Source: Pseudomonas typographi
GTDB taxonomy: Bacteria; Pseudomonadota; Gammaproteobacteria; Pseudomonadales; Pseudomonadaceae
Assembly: GCF_014694385.1 (NCBI RefSeq)
Contig: NZ_JAAOCA010000006.1
Coordinates: forward strand, 124,001-188,000
Reading direction: 5' to 3'
Length of the DNA: 64,000 bases
Positions 37,776-49,566 of this stretch are shown here, piece by piece. Positions within the stretch are counted from its first letter, which is position 1; each line of letters begins with the position of its first letter. Made by a program: the position numbers and the translations under genes. The notes beneath the pieces are model-generated. The model was given only the letters and a program-made list of their open reading frames with translations, did not search any database and had not been told where the DNA came from.

Positions 37776-37799
37776 TATACCCGTTTTACCGATTGTACA
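37776..37799. promoter_or_regulatory. LitR/PplR-type operator (variant) between TIGR01777 and renalase-like genes
   Basis: TATACC-N12-TGTACA matches the published class II LitR consensus T(G/A)TACA-N12-TGTA(C/T)A with one mismatch. It sits 51 bp before the renalase-like ATG and 118 bp before the TIGR01777 start, so it can act on both. Confidence 0.6.
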
Positions 37800-37831
37800 G
37801 GCTGGCAAGGCAAGCGTAGTCTGTCCAATGA

Positions 37832-38839
<1,008 letters not shown>

Positions 38840-38906
38840 CCCATCGTGACACGTGCCCGCCGGCACCGGCTTGGTGTACGCGAGGTAGACTTATCATCGG
38901 CATACT

Positions 38907-38930
38907 TGTACAAAGGCTATAGCCTGTACA
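38907..38930. promoter_or_regulatory. LitR/PplR-type operator, perfect TGTACA-N12-TGTACA
   Basis: TGTACA (38907-38912), a 12-bp spacer, and TGTACA (38925-38930): a perfect match to the class II LitR consensus reported for P. putida. The spacer contains the palindrome GGCTATAGCC. The left half overlaps a possible -10 (TACAAA at 38909). It lies 20 bp before the GTG of the DUF523 gene and would control the whole operon with litR and phrB. Confidence 0.78.
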
Positions 38931-38949
38931 ACTTAATGCCGAGGTCCAT

Positions 38950-39912
38950 GTGCTTGAATCCACGCCAGCCAAGCCCAAGGTCGCTATCAGTGCTTGCTTA
39001 ATGGGCGCGCCGGTGCGCTACAACGGCGGCCATAAGCAGTCAGCCTACTGCCGCGACTCGCTCAGCAAGCATTTCGATTTCGTAAACGTGTGCCCGGAAG
39101 TGGCCGTCGGCCTGGGTACGCCGCGCCAGCCTATACGCCTGGTCGGCGCGGCCGGGCGGGTAAGGGCGGTCGGCGCGGTGGACCCAGGGCTAGACGCCAC
39201 TGACGCCCTGGCCGCTTACGCCAAGCACATGGCGCGGCAGTTGGGTGACATTTGTGGGTACATCTTTATGCAAAAATCGCCCTCCTGCGGTGTAGAGCGC
39301 GTGAAGCTGTACCGTGAAAACGGCACCCCACAATTTGATACGGCCAGCGGCGTGTATGCCAAGGTGTTTTGCGAGCACAGGCCAGATGTACCGGTCGAGG
39401 AAGCGGGCCGCCTGTGCGACCCGGTACTGCGGGAGAACTTCATCGTACGGGTGTATGCCTATGCCGCCTGGCAGCAGTTGCTGGCACAGGGCCTGAGTCG
39501 CCAGGCGATGACGCGCTTCCATGCTCGCTACAAATACCAGTTGATGGCCAATGACCCGCTGCAATACAAAGCATTGGGTAGGCTGTTGGGCACGGCTGGG
39601 CAGGCGAGCCTGGAGGCTGTGGCGCAGCGTTATTTCGGCGGCCTGATGCAGGCCCTGAAGCGCTGCGCGACCCGAGGTAGCCATACCAATGTGTTGATGC
39701 ATATCTGTGGCTATTTGCGCCGCTCGTTGAGCGCCGCAGACAAAGCAGAGCTCAGCGGCCTGATTTTGCAGTACCGTGATGGTATCGTGCCACTCATCGT
39801 ACCGCTTACACTGATCAAGCATTTGTTTCGCCTATATCCGGACCCTTACATCGCTCAGCAGGTCTACTTGCAACCGCACCCTGAAAACCTGAGCCTCAGA
39901 AATGCGATTTGA
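38950..39912 (+). CDS. DUF523 and DUF1722 domain protein (YbgA-like)
   Basis: A 320-residue protein. The N-terminal DUF523 has conserved cysteines (ISACLMGAPVRYNGG, NVCPEV, MQKSPSCGV); the C-terminal DUF1722 starts about residue 190 (RFHARYKYQLMANDP). These proteins occur next to photolyases and LitR in many bacteria, and a thiouridine-related or DNA-repair role is sometimes suggested, but no activity is proven to my knowledge. The start is GTG (38950): GAGG lies 5 nt upstream, and the nearby ATG is out of frame. Confidence 0.85.
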   Translation: MLESTPAKPKVAISACLMGAPVRYNGGHKQSAYCRDSLSKHFDFVNVCPEVAVGLGTPRQPIRLVGAAGRVRAVGAVDPGLDATDALAAYAKHMARQLGDICGYIFMQKSPSCGVERVKLYRENGTPQFDTASGVYAKVFCEHRPDVPVEEAGRLCDPVLRENFIVRVYAYAAWQQLLAQGLSRQAMTRFHARYKYQLMANDPLQYKALGRLLGTAGQASLEAVAQRYFGGLMQALKRCATRGSHTNVLMHICGYLRRSLSAADKAELSGLILQYRDGIVPLIVPLTLIKHLFRLYPDPYIAQQVYLQPHPENLSLRNAI

Positions 39913-39915
39913 ACC

Positions 39916-40848
39916 ATGACCCCATCACTCGCCCCGCAAGACGACGCCGAATATGGCAAAGCCCTGGCCGATGGCTGGCTGCCGATCCGCGAAGTATCCC
40001 GGCGCACGGGGGTGAACCCGGTGACGCTGCGCGCTTGGGAGCGGCGCTACGGCCTGATCGTGCCGCACCGCACGCCCAAGGGGCACCGGTTGTATTCGAG
40101 CGAGCACCTCGAACGTATCGAAACCGTGCTGACCTGGCTCAACCGCGGGGTGGCGGTTAGCCAAGTAAAGGCGCTGCTCGACAAAAACAAACCTGCCGAA
40201 CGCATCCAGCACCGCACCGAGGGTGAATGGGTACCCGCGCAGCAGCAGTTGATCAGCGCCATTGCCGACTTAGCCGAACGGCGCCTGGATGATCGTTTCA
40301 ACCAGGCCATGGCGCTGTACCCGCCCGCCACCCTGTGCGGCCAGTTGCTGATGCCGCTGCTGCGCGAGTTGGAGTTGCGCTGGCAAGGCCAGCCGGGCAC
40401 CGCGGCTGAGCGGGCGTTCTTCTTCGGTTGGCTGCGCAGCAAACTGGGGGCGCGGATCTACCACAACAACCGCCAGCTCAATGGCGCGCCGCTGCTGTTC
40501 ATCAACCTGTCCGACGCGATGCTGGAGCCGGCTCTGTGGTTTACTGCCTGGCTGGCCAGCAGCGCCGACTGCCCAGTAGAAGTGTTCGACTGGCCGTTGC
40601 CGCCCGGGGAGTTGGACCCGGCGCTGGAGCGCCTTGGCGCGCGCGGGGCGGTGCTGTATTCCAGCCGCCCGCTTAATCTCGACACCCTTGCCGGGCGGGT
40701 GAGCACATCGCGCTATGTACTGTTGGCCGGGCCCTGCGTTGAAATCCACCGTAGCGACTTGGCGCTGCATGCCGACTTGGGCGAACTGCCACTGGCCGCT
40801 TCGCCTTTGGACGCCTACCGCCAATTGCAATCGACCAAGCTGCTCTGA
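39916..40848 (+). CDS. MerR-family regulator, class II LitR/PplR-like
   Basis: A 310-residue regulator. The N-terminal MerR helix-turn-helix starts WLPIREVSRRTGVNPVTLRAWERRYG (residues about 20-90), followed by a helical bundle and a Rossmann-like domain as in CarH/LitR. The cobalamin His motif (E/DxHxxG) is not present, as in class II LitR, which acts with a LOV photosensor rather than B12. No LOV gene is in the window. It starts 3 nt after the DUF523 stop and 7 nt before phrB: one operon, preceded by its own type of operator, so probably autoregulated. Confidence 0.85.
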   Translation: MTPSLAPQDDAEYGKALADGWLPIREVSRRTGVNPVTLRAWERRYGLIVPHRTPKGHRLYSSEHLERIETVLTWLNRGVAVSQVKALLDKNKPAERIQHRTEGEWVPAQQQLISAIADLAERRLDDRFNQAMALYPPATLCGQLLMPLLRELELRWQGQPGTAAERAFFFGWLRSKLGARIYHNNRQLNGAPLLFINLSDAMLEPALWFTAWLASSADCPVEVFDWPLPPGELDPALERLGARGAVLYSSRPLNLDTLAGRVSTSRYVLLAGPCVEIHRSDLALHADLGELPLAASPLDAYRQLQSTKLL

Positions 40849-40855
40849 GGCATCC

Positions 40856-42286
40856 ATGGCCGCCAGCCTCGACCGCCAGTTGCTGTGGCTACGCACTGAC
40901 CTGCGGGTGCACGACAATACCGCTTTGGCCAAGGCCTGCGGCGCCGGCCCCACCCTGGCGCTGTACCTGATCAGCCCGGGCCAATGGCAACAACATGACG
41001 ATGCCCCGTGCAAGGTCGACTTCTGGCTTCGCAACCTCAAGGCCATGGCCACCGAACTTCAGGCATTGAACGTTCCGCTGCTGATACGCAGCACCCCTAC
41101 CTGGGCACAAGCGCCCCAAGTGGTTGCGCAACTGTGCCAAGAGCATGGCGTGCAGCAGGTGCATTGCAACCGCGAGCACGGCTTTAACGAAACCCGCCGC
41201 GACGCCGCGGTAGCCGGGGCCCTTGAGCAGCGCGGGGTGGGGCTGACCTCATGGGTAGATGCCACCCTGTTCGAGCCCGGCACCGTGCTGACCCGCGACG
41301 GCCACTATTTCAAGGTGTTCGGCCAATTCCGCAAGGTCTGCATGCAGCGCCTACAGCACAGCCCGCCGGGTATTGCCATGCGGCCCAGCGTGCAAGCGCC
41401 ACTGGGTATTGCCAGCGATGGCGTGCCCGACTCGGTAGAAGGCTTTGCCATACCCCCAGCACGCCTGCGCGAGCATTGGCCAGCAGGGGAAGGCGAAGCC
41501 CGGCGACGGCTGGGAGACTTCATCGATGCCCGGCTGGACTATTACGCCAGTGAACGCGACCTGCCCTCGCGCCTGGGCACCAGCACATTATCGGCTTACC
41601 TCAGCGCCGGCGTGATATCACCCCGGCAGTGCTTGCAGGCTGCGCTGCAGCATAATAACGGCGAACTCGACAGCGGCAATGCAGGCGCCATCACCTGGAT
41701 CGGCGAGCTGATTTGGCGGGAATTCTACAAGCACGTGTTGGTGGGTTTCCCGCGGGTTTCGATGCACCGGGCATTTCGCCGGGAAACCGAAGCGCTACCG
41801 TGGCGCCATGCACCCAGCGAGTTGCAGGCCTGGCAACAAGGCCGCACGGGGATTCCGATCATTGACGCCGCCATGCGCCAGTTGCTCGAGTTGGGCTGGA
41901 TGCATAACCGCCTGCGCATGTTGGTGGCGATGTTCCTGAGCAAGAACCTGTTGATCGATTGGCGCGAGGGCGAGCGGTTCTTCATGCGCCACCTGATCGA
42001 CGGCGACCTGGCGGCCAACAATGGCGGCTGGCAATGGAGCGCGTCCACCGGCACCGATTCGGTGCCCTACTTCAGGCTGTTCAACCCCCTAAGCCAGTCG
42101 GAGAAATTCGACCACGACGGGGTATTCCTCAAACAGTGGTTGCCCGAACTCAGGGGGCTGGCCAGCAAAGAGGTGCATAACCCGGCGGCGCTAGGCGACT
42201 TATTTGGGCAAGTGGCCTACCCCAAGCCGATCGTCGACCTCAAACACAGCCGGGAGCGGGCGTTGAGTGCCTTCAGAAACTTATGA
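40856..42286 (+). CDS. phrB: deoxyribodipyrimidine photolyase
   Basis: A 476-residue light-dependent repair enzyme for cyclobutane pyrimidine dimers. The N-terminal antenna domain begins LLWLRTDLRVHDNTAL; the FAD domain has GELIWREFYKHV, RMLVAMFLSKNLLIDWREGE and NNGGWQWSASTGTDS. It fits class I CPD photolyases. The start at 40856 has GAGG 5-6 nt upstream; the upstream frame overlaps the regulator gene. Last gene of the LitR operon. Confidence 0.96.
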   Translation: MAASLDRQLLWLRTDLRVHDNTALAKACGAGPTLALYLISPGQWQQHDDAPCKVDFWLRNLKAMATELQALNVPLLIRSTPTWAQAPQVVAQLCQEHGVQQVHCNREHGFNETRRDAAVAGALEQRGVGLTSWVDATLFEPGTVLTRDGHYFKVFGQFRKVCMQRLQHSPPGIAMRPSVQAPLGIASDGVPDSVEGFAIPPARLREHWPAGEGEARRRLGDFIDARLDYYASERDLPSRLGTSTLSAYLSAGVISPRQCLQAALQHNNGELDSGNAGAITWIGELIWREFYKHVLVGFPRVSMHRAFRRETEALPWRHAPSELQAWQQGRTGIPIIDAAMRQLLELGWMHNRLRMLVAMFLSKNLLIDWREGERFFMRHLIDGDLAANNGGWQWSASTGTDSVPYFRLFNPLSQSEKFDHDGVFLKQWLPELRGLASKEVHNPAALGDLFGQVAYPKPIVDLKHSRERALSAFRNL

Positions 42287-42314
42287 ACGCGGAATGCAGG
42301 CAACGCCCAGGGGG

Positions 42315-42833
42315 CTATAGCGGCATCTTGTAGTTGAGCGAATACGCTTCGATACCATCGTTCGGCTCTTTGATGCCGGCATTGGAATAGTGAATCGCGC
42401 GAATGCTCAACTCATGCCCACCGGCGAATTGCACACCCAGGCCAAGGCGGTCTTCGAAGTTGAAAGACGAGCCCAGTTTTTTGTCTTCGATCTGGGTTTG
42501 CGAAAACAACGCCACACCGATGCCTAAATCGACGAAGGGCTTGACCGAGCCGCCGCCGAATTCATAACGGAACACGGGGGCAAAGGAAATACTGTTGTTA
42601 CTGGAGTGGTCGTCGCCGTCCCAATAAGTGTACCCGGCGTCCCAATAGCCCGTGAGCCGGCCCGCGCCGGTTTGCCACCAGCTTTTGTCCCAATCGATCT
42701 GGTAACCCAAGCGATACACCTGGGTAGACTCCCCGGTTTCCCCTGCCGAGAAAGTCAGGCCGTCGGCCTGTGCTGCCACGCTGTACCCCACCGCCAATGC
42801 CGCCAATGCGGCAAGCCCCATCAGTCGCTTCAT
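42315..42833 (-). CDS. lipid A deacylase PagL-like (acyloxyacyl hydrolase)
   Basis: A 172-residue outer-membrane beta-barrel protein with a Sec signal (AALAVGYSVAAQA). The C-terminal motif IRAIHYSNAGIKEPNDGIE holds the His-Ser-Glu set of PagL enzymes, which remove the 3-O-acyl chain from lipid A. About 100 bp separate it from murI, so it may have its own promoter. Confidence 0.85.
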   Translation of the reverse strand: MKRLMGLAALAALAVGYSVAAQADGLTFSAGETGESTQVYRLGYQIDWDKSWWQTGAGRLTGYWDAGYTYWDGDDHSSNNSISFAPVFRYEFGGGSVKPFVDLGIGVALFSQTQIEDKKLGSSFNFEDRLGLGVQFAGGHELSIRAIHYSNAGIKEPNDGIEAYSLNYKMPL

Positions 42834-42933
42834 CGATGAACTTCCTGTGTTGTTTTTTCCAAATAGGCGCAGCTATAGAAAACGGCATAGGTTTGTAAGT
42901 TCACTGGTGCACTACGGGTTTTTCACGTTTTTT

Positions 42934-43728
42934 TTACACCGGCAGCGAGGCGACTTCGCCGGGCGCAAAACCCAGCCGGCCCAGTACCTGCGCGAACTGC
43001 TCGCGGTCGCCACTGGTCCAGTAACGCACCGGCGCCGATGCCGTGTCTGACAGTAACCCGAATTGGCCAAGCAGGCGCTGCGCCTGGCGGGCCACCGCGG
43101 CACCGGTATCGATCAGCACCACCTCAGGTGGCACACGCTGGGCAAGCAAGGGGCGTAGGAAGGGGTAATGGGTGCAGCCCAGGATCAGTGTGTCGCAACC
43201 GGCCGCCAGCAACGGTTGCAGGTAGCAGTCGAGCAGCGCGCACAGCGCGGGGCTGTGCAGGTCGCCGGTTTCGATCAGTTCCACCAGCCCCGGGCAGGGC
43301 TGGGTGAGCACCTTCACGTCGGTGGCAAAACGGTCGAGCAACGCCGCAAAGCGCGCACTTTGCAGGGTGCCAGTGGTAGCCAGCACACCGACCACCCCGT
43401 TGCGGGTGGCGCTGGCGGCCGGCTTCACGGCAGGCTCCATGGCCACCAGCGGCCAGCCTGGGTAGCGTTCGCGCAGGTCGGCGGCGGCTGCCACGGTGGC
43501 GGTATTGCAAGCGAGCACCAGGGCCTTGGCACCTTGCCCACGGAAAAACTGCGCCACGCGGGCCAAACGCTCGCGGATGAACGCCGGTGTTTTATCACCG
43601 TAAGGGCAGTGCCCGCCGTCGGCCACATACAGGAACGATTCGTTCGGCAACAGGGCCTGTAATTCGCGCAGCACCGACAACCCGCCGATGCCGGAATCAA
43701 ATACAGCCACCGCCGCGTTAGCCGCCAT
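42934..43728 (-). CDS. murI: glutamate racemase
   Basis: A 264-residue enzyme making D-glutamate for peptidoglycan. The two catalytic Cys lie in [10 protein letters not shown] and LGCTHYPFL; the N-terminus is [14 protein letters not shown]. It overlaps the end of moeB by 11 bp. Confidence 0.95.
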   Translation of the reverse strand: MAANAAVAVFDSGIGGLSVLRELQALLPNESFLYVADGGHCPYGDKTPAFIRERLARVAQFFRGQGAKALVLACNTATVAAAADLRERYPGWPLVAMEPAVKPAASATRNGVVGVLATTGTLQSARFAALLDRFATDVKVLTQPCPGLVELIETGDLHSPALCALLDCYLQPLLAAGCDTLILGCTHYPFLRPLLAQRVPPEVVLIDTGAAVARQAQRLLGQFGLLSDTASAPVRYWTSGDREQFAQVLGRLGFAPGEVASLPV

Positions 43729-44476
43729 GGCCAGTGCCGCACACGGCGCAGCCTGGGTCGCGCTTCACGCGCAGCTCGCGAAAATGTGCACCCAGGGCAT
43801 CGACCAGCAATAGCCGGCCTATTAATGGCTCACCGAAGCCGGCCAGCAGCTTGAGCGCCTCCAGCGCCTGTAAGCTACCGACCAGCCCCACCAACGGCCC
43901 GAGCACGCCAGCCTCACTGCACGTTAATGCCTCATCGCTGCCATGGCCGTACAGGCAGTGGTAACAGGGGCTGTTCGCCTGGCGCGGGTCGAACACCGCT
44001 AACTGCCCCTCCAGGCGAACCGCCGCGCCGCTGACCAGCGGCACCTTGGCCGCCACGCAAGCCGCATTGACCGCTTCGCGGGTGGTGAAGTTGTCGGAGC
44101 AGTCGAGTACCACGTCCACCCCCGCCACGGCCTGGGCAAGCGCCTGGGCGCCCAGCACGCCACGGTGCGGTACCAGGCGCACGCCCGGGTTGAGTTCGCC
44201 CAGCCGCTGCAACGCCGAGTCCACCTTGGCCAGGCCAATGCTGGCCTGGCTGTGCAGCACCTGGCGTTGCAGGTTGGTGAGGTCTACCGTGTCGAAATCG
44301 GCCAAGTGCAATTCGCCTACCCCGGCGGCCGCCAGGTAAAGCGCCACGGGCGAGCCCAGCCCGCCGAGCCCCACGATCAGCGCGCGCGAGGCTTTCAGGC
44401 GCAACTGCCCAGCCACGTCCACCTGCGCTAGCAAAATTTGCCGGCTGTAGCGCAACAGCTCGTCGTCGCTCAGCAT
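43718..44476 (-). CDS. moeB: molybdopterin-synthase adenylyltransferase / ThiF-MoeB family
   Basis: A 252-residue E1-like enzyme that adenylates the C-terminus of MoaD for sulfur transfer in molybdopterin synthesis. It has the ATP motif [21 protein letters not shown], the Arg-finger region [21 protein letters not shown], and two zinc CxxC pairs (CYHC and CAVC). Located between prmC and murI as is usual in Pseudomonas. It overlaps prmC by 7 nt. Confidence 0.93.
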   Translation of the reverse strand: MLSDDELLRYSRQILLAQVDVAGQLRLKASRALIVGLGGLGSPVALYLAAAGVGELHLADFDTVDLTNLQRQVLHSQASIGLAKVDSALQRLGELNPGVRLVPHRGVLGAQALAQAVAGVDVVLDCSDNFTTREAVNAACVAAKVPLVSGAAVRLEGQLAVFDPRQANSPCYHCLYGHGSDEALTCSEAGVLGPLVGLVGSLQALEALKLLAGFGEPLIGRLLLVDALGAHFRELRVKRDPGCAVCGTGHGG

Positions 44477-45300
44477 GGTAACCGGCCCAGGCTGATGCGT
44501 TCATGGCCGCCAAGGTCTCGATGGCTTTGCACCTGCTCGAAGCCGCGCTGGGCGAACAATTCGCGCACCCGTACAGCCTGGTCATAGCCGTGCTCGAGCA
44601 GCAGCCAGCCGCCGGGGGTGAGGTATTGCGGCGCCTGGGCAATGATCTGGCGGATATCGTCCAGCCCATCGGGGCCCGACACCAAGGCGCTGGCCGGTTC
44701 GAAACGCACATCGCCGGCCGCCAGGTGCGGGTCTTCGGTAGCAATGTAAGGTGGGTTGCTGGCGATGAGTTCAAAGCGCTCGCCAGCCAGCGCGCCGAAC
44801 CAGTGGCTGGCCCGCACCCGCACGTTGTTCAGCGCCAGGCGCTGGCGGTTGCGTTCGGCCAATGCTACCGCCTGCGGCACGCGGTCTACCGCGGTCACTT
44901 GCCAACCGGCACGTTCCCGGGCCAAGGCCAGGGCAATCGCGCCGCTGCCGGTGCCCAAGTCGAGCACCCGCGCCGTTTGGGCCGGCAGCAGTTGCAACGC
45001 GGTTTCCACCAACAGCTCGGTTTCCGGGCGGGGGATCAGCGTATGCGGCGCCACTTCCAGGTCGAGCGACCAAAAGCCTTGCTGCCCGAGTATATAGGCC
45101 ACCGGCTCACCGGCACGGCGCCGCGCCAGGAAGCTGGCGAAAGCCGCGGCCGCCTCGCTACCGACGATGCGCTCGGGCCAGGTGCGCAGGTAACTGCGGG
45201 TTTTGCCCAGGGCAGCAGCCAACAGTAGCTCGGCATCCAGTTGCGCGGTGGGCGATTGCGGAAGCTGCGCATCGCGCAGCAGGCTTGCGATGATGGTCAT
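44470..45300 (-). CDS. prmC: release factor glutamine methyltransferase
   Basis: A 276-residue methyltransferase that methylates the Gln of the GGQ motif in release factors. The SAM motif is VLDLGTGSGAIALALA (near residue 115), and the catalytic motif is SNPPYI. Its ATG follows the prfA TAA without any gap, so the substrate and modifier are co-translated. Confidence 0.96.
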   Translation of the reverse strand: MTIIASLLRDAQLPQSPTAQLDAELLLAAALGKTRSYLRTWPERIVGSEAAAAFASFLARRRAGEPVAYILGQQGFWSLDLEVAPHTLIPRPETELLVETALQLLPAQTARVLDLGTGSGAIALALARERAGWQVTAVDRVPQAVALAERNRQRLALNNVRVRASHWFGALAGERFELIASNPPYIATEDPHLAAGDVRFEPASALVSGPDGLDDIRQIIAQAPQYLTPGGWLLLEHGYDQAVRVRELFAQRGFEQVQSHRDLGGHERISLGRLPC

Positions 45301-46383
45301 TTACTCACCCAGGGCCGCCAGTTGATCGGCCTGGTACTCGGCCAGCAGCGGTTCGATCACAGCCTCGACGCCGCCGGCCAGCACTTCGTCCAACGCATAC
45401 AGGGTCAGGTTGACGCGGTGGTCGGTCACCCGGCCCTGCGGGAAATTATAGGTGCGAATACGCTCGGAGCGGTCGCCGGAGCCCACCAGCAGCTTACGCT
45501 CACTGGCGATGGCCGACTGCTGGGCAGTGGTTTGCCGGTCGTTAAGCTTGGCCTGCAACCAGGCCATGGCCCGCGCGCGGTTCTTATGCTGGGAGCGCTC
45601 TTCCTGGCATTCGACCACGATGCCACTGGGCAGGTGGGTAATGCGAATGGCCGAGTCGGTCTTGTTCACATGTTGCCCGCCGGCACCGGAAGAGCGGTAG
45701 GTATCCACGCGAAGGTCGGCCGGGTTGATCTCGATGGCCACTTGCTCGTCCGGCTCGGGCAGCACCGCCACGGTACAGGCCGAGGTATGGATGCGCCCCT
45801 GGGATTCGGTGTCTGGCACCCGCTGCACGCGGTGCACGCCAGACTCGAACTTGAGCTTGCCGTATACGTTGGCGCCTTCGACGCGGGCGATCACTTCCTT
45901 GAAGCCGCCATGTTCGCCTTCGCTTTCCGACATTACCTCCACCCGCCAGCCCTGGCGCTCGGCGTAGCGGGAATACATGCGGAACAGGTCGCCGGCAAAA
46001 ATCGCCGCCTCATCGCCGCCGGTGCCGGCGCGCACTTCGAGGAACACGTTGCGGCCGTCGTTAGGGTCCTTGGGCAGCAGCATGCGCTGCAGGCTGGCCT
46101 CCAGGGCGAGGATCGCCTCGCGCGCTTCGCGCACTTCTTCCACGGCCATTTCACGCAGGTCTGGGTCGCTGTCCTTGAGCAGGGCCTGGGCGCCGTCGAG
46201 GGCGGCGTGGGCCTTTCGCCAGCCGGCATAGGTTTGCACCACCGGCTCGATCTCGGCGTATTCGCGCGAATAGGCACGGAATTTCGCTTGGTCGGTGATG
46301 ATTTCGGCATCGCCGAGCAGTGCGGTCAGTTCCTCGTAGCGGTCCTGGAGGGCGTCCAGTTTGTTCAGCAGCGACGCTTTCAT
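45301..46383 (-). CDS. prfA: peptide chain release factor 1
   Basis: A 360-residue RF1, terminating at UAA/UAG. The GGQ motif is [15 protein letters not shown] (near residue 230); the tripeptide anticodon region is [14 protein letters not shown]. It overlaps the hemA end by 4 nt (ATGA). Confidence 0.97.
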   Translation of the reverse strand: MKASLLNKLDALQDRYEELTALLGDAEIITDQAKFRAYSREYAEIEPVVQTYAGWRKAHAALDGAQALLKDSDPDLREMAVEEVREAREAILALEASLQRMLLPKDPNDGRNVFLEVRAGTGGDEAAIFAGDLFRMYSRYAERQGWRVEVMSESEGEHGGFKEVIARVEGANVYGKLKFESGVHRVQRVPDTESQGRIHTSACTVAVLPEPDEQVAIEINPADLRVDTYRSSGAGGQHVNKTDSAIRITHLPSGIVVECQEERSQHKNRARAMAWLQAKLNDRQTTAQQSAIASERKLLVGSGDRSERIRTYNFPQGRVTDHRVNLTLYALDEVLAGGVEAVIEPLLAEYQADQLAALGE

Positions 46384-47657
46384 TGCGGGGGTTTATCCGT
46401 GGGGCCCTCATCGAGGGCGAACAATTCCTGGGCCGTAGCCAGCGCATCGAGGCGGCCTTCGGCAGAGAATTTCTTCAGTTGCACGCTGGGTGCGTGCAAC
46501 AGCTTGTTGGTCAGCCCGCGGGCGAGCTGCGCCAGCGCTTCCTCCGCGCTAGCACCGTTGGCCAGCGCGCGCTGGGCCTTTTGCAGCTCGTCGTCACGCA
46601 GGCGTTCGCCCTGTTGGCGGTAGGCGCGCAGCACATCCACCGCCGCCAGTTCGCGCAGCCGCGCCATGAACTCGCCAACACCGGCGGCGACCATGTCTTC
46701 GGCAGCCTGCGCCGCACCCTGGCGGCTTTTGAGGTTCTCGGCCACCACCTCATGCAGGTCGTCGACAGAATACAGGTAGATGTCGTCGAGCTCGCCCACT
46801 TCCGGTTCGATGTCGCGGGGCACGGCGATGTCGACCATGAAGATCGGCTTGTGCTTGCGCAACTTCAGCGCGCTCTCGACCGCCCCTTTCCCAAGGATCG
46901 GCAACTGGCTGGCGGTGGAACTGATCACGATATCGCTGGTGGCCAGCTCTTGTGGGATGTCGGCCAGCAACACGGCGCGTGCGCCGAACTCCTCGGCCAG
47001 CAGGCTGGCCCGCTCCAAGGTGCGGTTGGCCACCACGATACGCTGAACGCCTTGCTCATGCAGGTGGCGGGCGACCAGCGTAATGGTCTCGCCTGCACCG
47101 ATCAACAGCGCCTGGCTGCGCTGCAGGTCGCTGAAGATCTGCCGGGCCAGGCTCACCGCGGCGAACGCCACCGACACTGGGTTTTCGCCAATGGCGGTGT
47201 CGGTACGCACCTGCTTGGCGGCATTGAAGGTGGCTTGAAACAGGCGCCCGAGCAATGGCCCCACGGTCCCGGCCTCCCGCGCCACGGCGTAGGCGGATTT
47301 CATCTGGCCCAGAATCTGCGGTTCGCCCAACACCAGCGAATCGAGCCCGGACGCCACCCGCATCATATGCCGCACGGCGGCATCGCCCTCGAACACATAG
47401 GCGCTGGCACGCAGTTCGTCGAGGCTCAGCCGGTGATAATCGGCCAACCAGCGCAACACGGTTTCCGCGGCCAGGTCGCCCTGCTCCAGGTACAGCTCGC
47501 TGCGGTTACAGGTAGACAGAATTGCAGCTTCGCGGCTATGGGTGTGCCGGCACAGCTGCTGCAAGGCATCGACCAATTGCTCGGGCGTGAACGCAACGCG
47601 CTCACGCACGTCTACCGAGGCAGTCTTGTGGTTGATACCCAGGGCGAGGAAGGCCAT
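46380..47657 (-). CDS. hemA: glutamyl-tRNA reductase
   Basis: A 425-residue enzyme reducing glutamyl-tRNA to glutamate-1-semialdehyde, the first committed haem step. The catalytic Cys is in [11 protein letters not shown] (near residue 50); the NADPH motif is [16 protein letters not shown]. The start [13 protein letters not shown] at 47657 is standard; the open frame beyond it is antisense to the TPR gene. It heads the operon hemA-prfA-prmC-moeB-murI. Confidence 0.97.
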   Translation of the reverse strand: MAFLALGINHKTASVDVRERVAFTPEQLVDALQQLCRHTHSREAAILSTCNRSELYLEQGDLAAETVLRWLADYHRLSLDELRASAYVFEGDAAVRHMMRVASGLDSLVLGEPQILGQMKSAYAVAREAGTVGPLLGRLFQATFNAAKQVRTDTAIGENPVSVAFAAVSLARQIFSDLQRSQALLIGAGETITLVARHLHEQGVQRIVVANRTLERASLLAEEFGARAVLLADIPQELATSDIVISSTASQLPILGKGAVESALKLRKHKPIFMVDIAVPRDIEPEVGELDDIYLYSVDDLHEVVAENLKSRQGAAQAAEDMVAAGVGEFMARLRELAAVDVLRAYRQQGERLRDDELQKAQRALANGASAEEALAQLARGLTNKLLHAPSVQLKKFSAEGRLDALATAQELFALDEGPTDKPPQ

Positions 47658-47727
47658 TGATTGTCGCTGACGATGTAAAGAGCCGCCAATTGTCCTACTT
47701 CGACGGTTCCAGAACAACCACCGCTCT

Positions 47728-47742
47728 CTATTGTCCCAATAG
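47728..47742. promoter_or_regulatory. inverted repeat in the hemA/TPR-lipoprotein divergent promoter
   Basis: CTATTG-TCC-CAATAG is a perfect 6-bp inverted repeat with a 3-bp centre, in the 178-bp region between two divergent operons. An operator is possible, but no known site is recognised. Confidence 0.35.
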
Positions 47743-47835
47743 GCGAACCGGGATAAGGCCTTGCGTATGGGTTTTGCCCCTTCGCTTGTGTCATCATGCC
47801 GCCAACCGCAGGTCAATCGCCCTAAAAGCCTCTTT

Positions 47836-49563
47836 ATGAATAGAACCCCCGCGTTGCTTCTCGCCCTTGCCGTGCTCAGCGGCTGCCAAAGCCTGCCGCC
47901 TGTCGGCCAGCCATCCGGGCAAGCCGAGGACGACGCCCCCGCCAGTACCCCGGCCAAGCCCGTGCAATATGCAAGCTTCCCCCCTGGCACGGTGTACAGC
48001 CTGCTGGCGGCCGAGCTTTCCGGGCAGCGCAACCGCTTCGATATCGCCTTGGCCAATTATGTCGACCAGGCGCGCAAAACCCAGGATGCTGGCGTGGCCG
48101 AACGGGCTTTGCGCATCGCCGAATACCTCGGTGCCGACCAGCCGGCGCTGGAGATGTCGCTGCTGTGGGCCCGTAACGACCCGGCCAACGTCGAAGCGCA
48201 ACGGGCCGCGGCCATACAATTGGCACGTGCCGGGCGTTACGACGAATCCATGGCGTACATGGAAAAAGTACTCCAGGGCCGCGGTGAAACCCATTTCGAC
48301 TTCCTCGCCCTGAGCGCGGCCGAAACCGACAAGCCTACCCGCGACGGGCTGCTCAAGAGCTTCGACCAACTGTTGGCCAAATACCCGAACAACGGCCAGT
48401 TGGTGTTCGGCAAAGCCCTGTTGTTGCAGCAGGACGGCGACACCGCCGGCGCGCTGAAGCTGCTCGAAGACAACCCGGCCAAAGACGGCGAAATCGCCCC
48501 GGTGTTGCTCCAGGCGCGCCTGCTGCAAGCCACCGACCAGCCCAAGGCGGCGATACGCCTGCTCGAGCGCGCCATCCGCAAGAACCCCGATGACAAGCGC
48601 CTGCGCCTGACTTACGCCCGTACATTGGTGGAACAGAACCGCATCGCCGACGCCAAGGTGCAATTCTCGCAACTGCTGCAGCAGTATCCCGAGGACGACG
48701 ACCTGCGTTATTCGCTGGCGCTGATATGCCTGGAAGAAAAAGACTGGGACGAAGCCGAAGGCTACCTGAACGAGCTGATCGACCGCGGCGCCCATGTAGA
48801 TTCGGCGCACCTTAACCTGGGCCGCCTGGCCGAAGAACGCGATAACGCGCAACGGGCATTGGACCAATATTCGCTGGTAACCCCAGGGCCGGATTATTTG
48901 CCGGCACAATTGCGGCTGGCCGATATCCTGATCGCCAATGGCCGCAGCGATGAGGCCTCGCGCCGCCTGGCCAGCAGCCGCGCGGCCGCGCCTGACTACG
49001 CCGTGCAGTTGTGGCTGGTGGAAGCCGAGGCATTGGCTGACAACGAGCGTAACGACCAGGCCATGGCGGTGCTGAACAAGGCCTTGGGGCAGCACCCCAA
49101 CGACTCGAGCCTGCTCTATACCCGCGCCATGCTCGCCGAAAAACGCGGCGACCTGGCCTTATTGGAACGTGACCTGCGCACCATCATCGCCCATGAGCCG
49201 GACAACGCCATGGCCTTGAATGCGCTGGGCTACACCCTGTCGGACCGCACCACCCGCTATGCCGAAGCCAAGGCGCTGATCGAAAAAGCCCACGCGCTCA
49301 CCCCGCAAGACCCGGCCATACTCGACAGCCTGGGCTGGGTGAATTTCCACCTGGGCGACCTCGACAGCGCCGAGCGCTACCTGCGCCAGGCCTTCAGCCT
49401 GTTCCCCGACCATGAAGTGGCCGCCCACTTGGGTGAAGTGCTATGGACCCGTGGCAAGCAGCGCGAAGCGCGGCAAGTGTGGGCCGCCGGCCTCAAGGAC
49501 CAGCCCGACAGCCCCCTGGTGCACAGCACTGTGTTGCGCCTGACCGGATCGGAGACGCTCTGA
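47836..49563 (+). CDS. TPR-repeat lipoprotein
   Basis: A 575-residue lipoprotein with lipobox LAVLSGC near residue 17. Many tetratricopeptide repeats run from about residue 150 to the end (for example [23 protein letters not shown] and [21 protein letters not shown]). Located before lolB in Pseudomonas genomes, suggesting a role in envelope lipoprotein handling or complex assembly; its precise job is unknown. The start at 47836 gives a proper lipoprotein signal. Confidence 0.87.
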   Translation: MNRTPALLLALAVLSGCQSLPPVGQPSGQAEDDAPASTPAKPVQYASFPPGTVYSLLAAELSGQRNRFDIALANYVDQARKTQDAGVAERALRIAEYLGADQPALEMSLLWARNDPANVEAQRAAAIQLARAGRYDESMAYMEKVLQGRGETHFDFLALSAAETDKPTRDGLLKSFDQLLAKYPNNGQLVFGKALLLQQDGDTAGALKLLEDNPAKDGEIAPVLLQARLLQATDQPKAAIRLLERAIRKNPDDKRLRLTYARTLVEQNRIADAKVQFSQLLQQYPEDDDLRYSLALICLEEKDWDEAEGYLNELIDRGAHVDSAHLNLGRLAEERDNAQRALDQYSLVTPGPDYLPAQLRLADILIANGRSDEASRRLASSRAAAPDYAVQLWLVEAEALADNERNDQAMAVLNKALGQHPNDSSLLYTRAMLAEKRGDLALLERDLRTIIAHEPDNAMALNALGYTLSDRTTRYAEAKALIEKAHALTPQDPAILDSLGWVNFHLGDLDSAERYLRQAFSLFPDHEVAAHLGEVLWTRGKQREARQVWAAGLKDQPDSPLVHSTVLRLTGSETL

Positions 49564-49566
49564 CCC

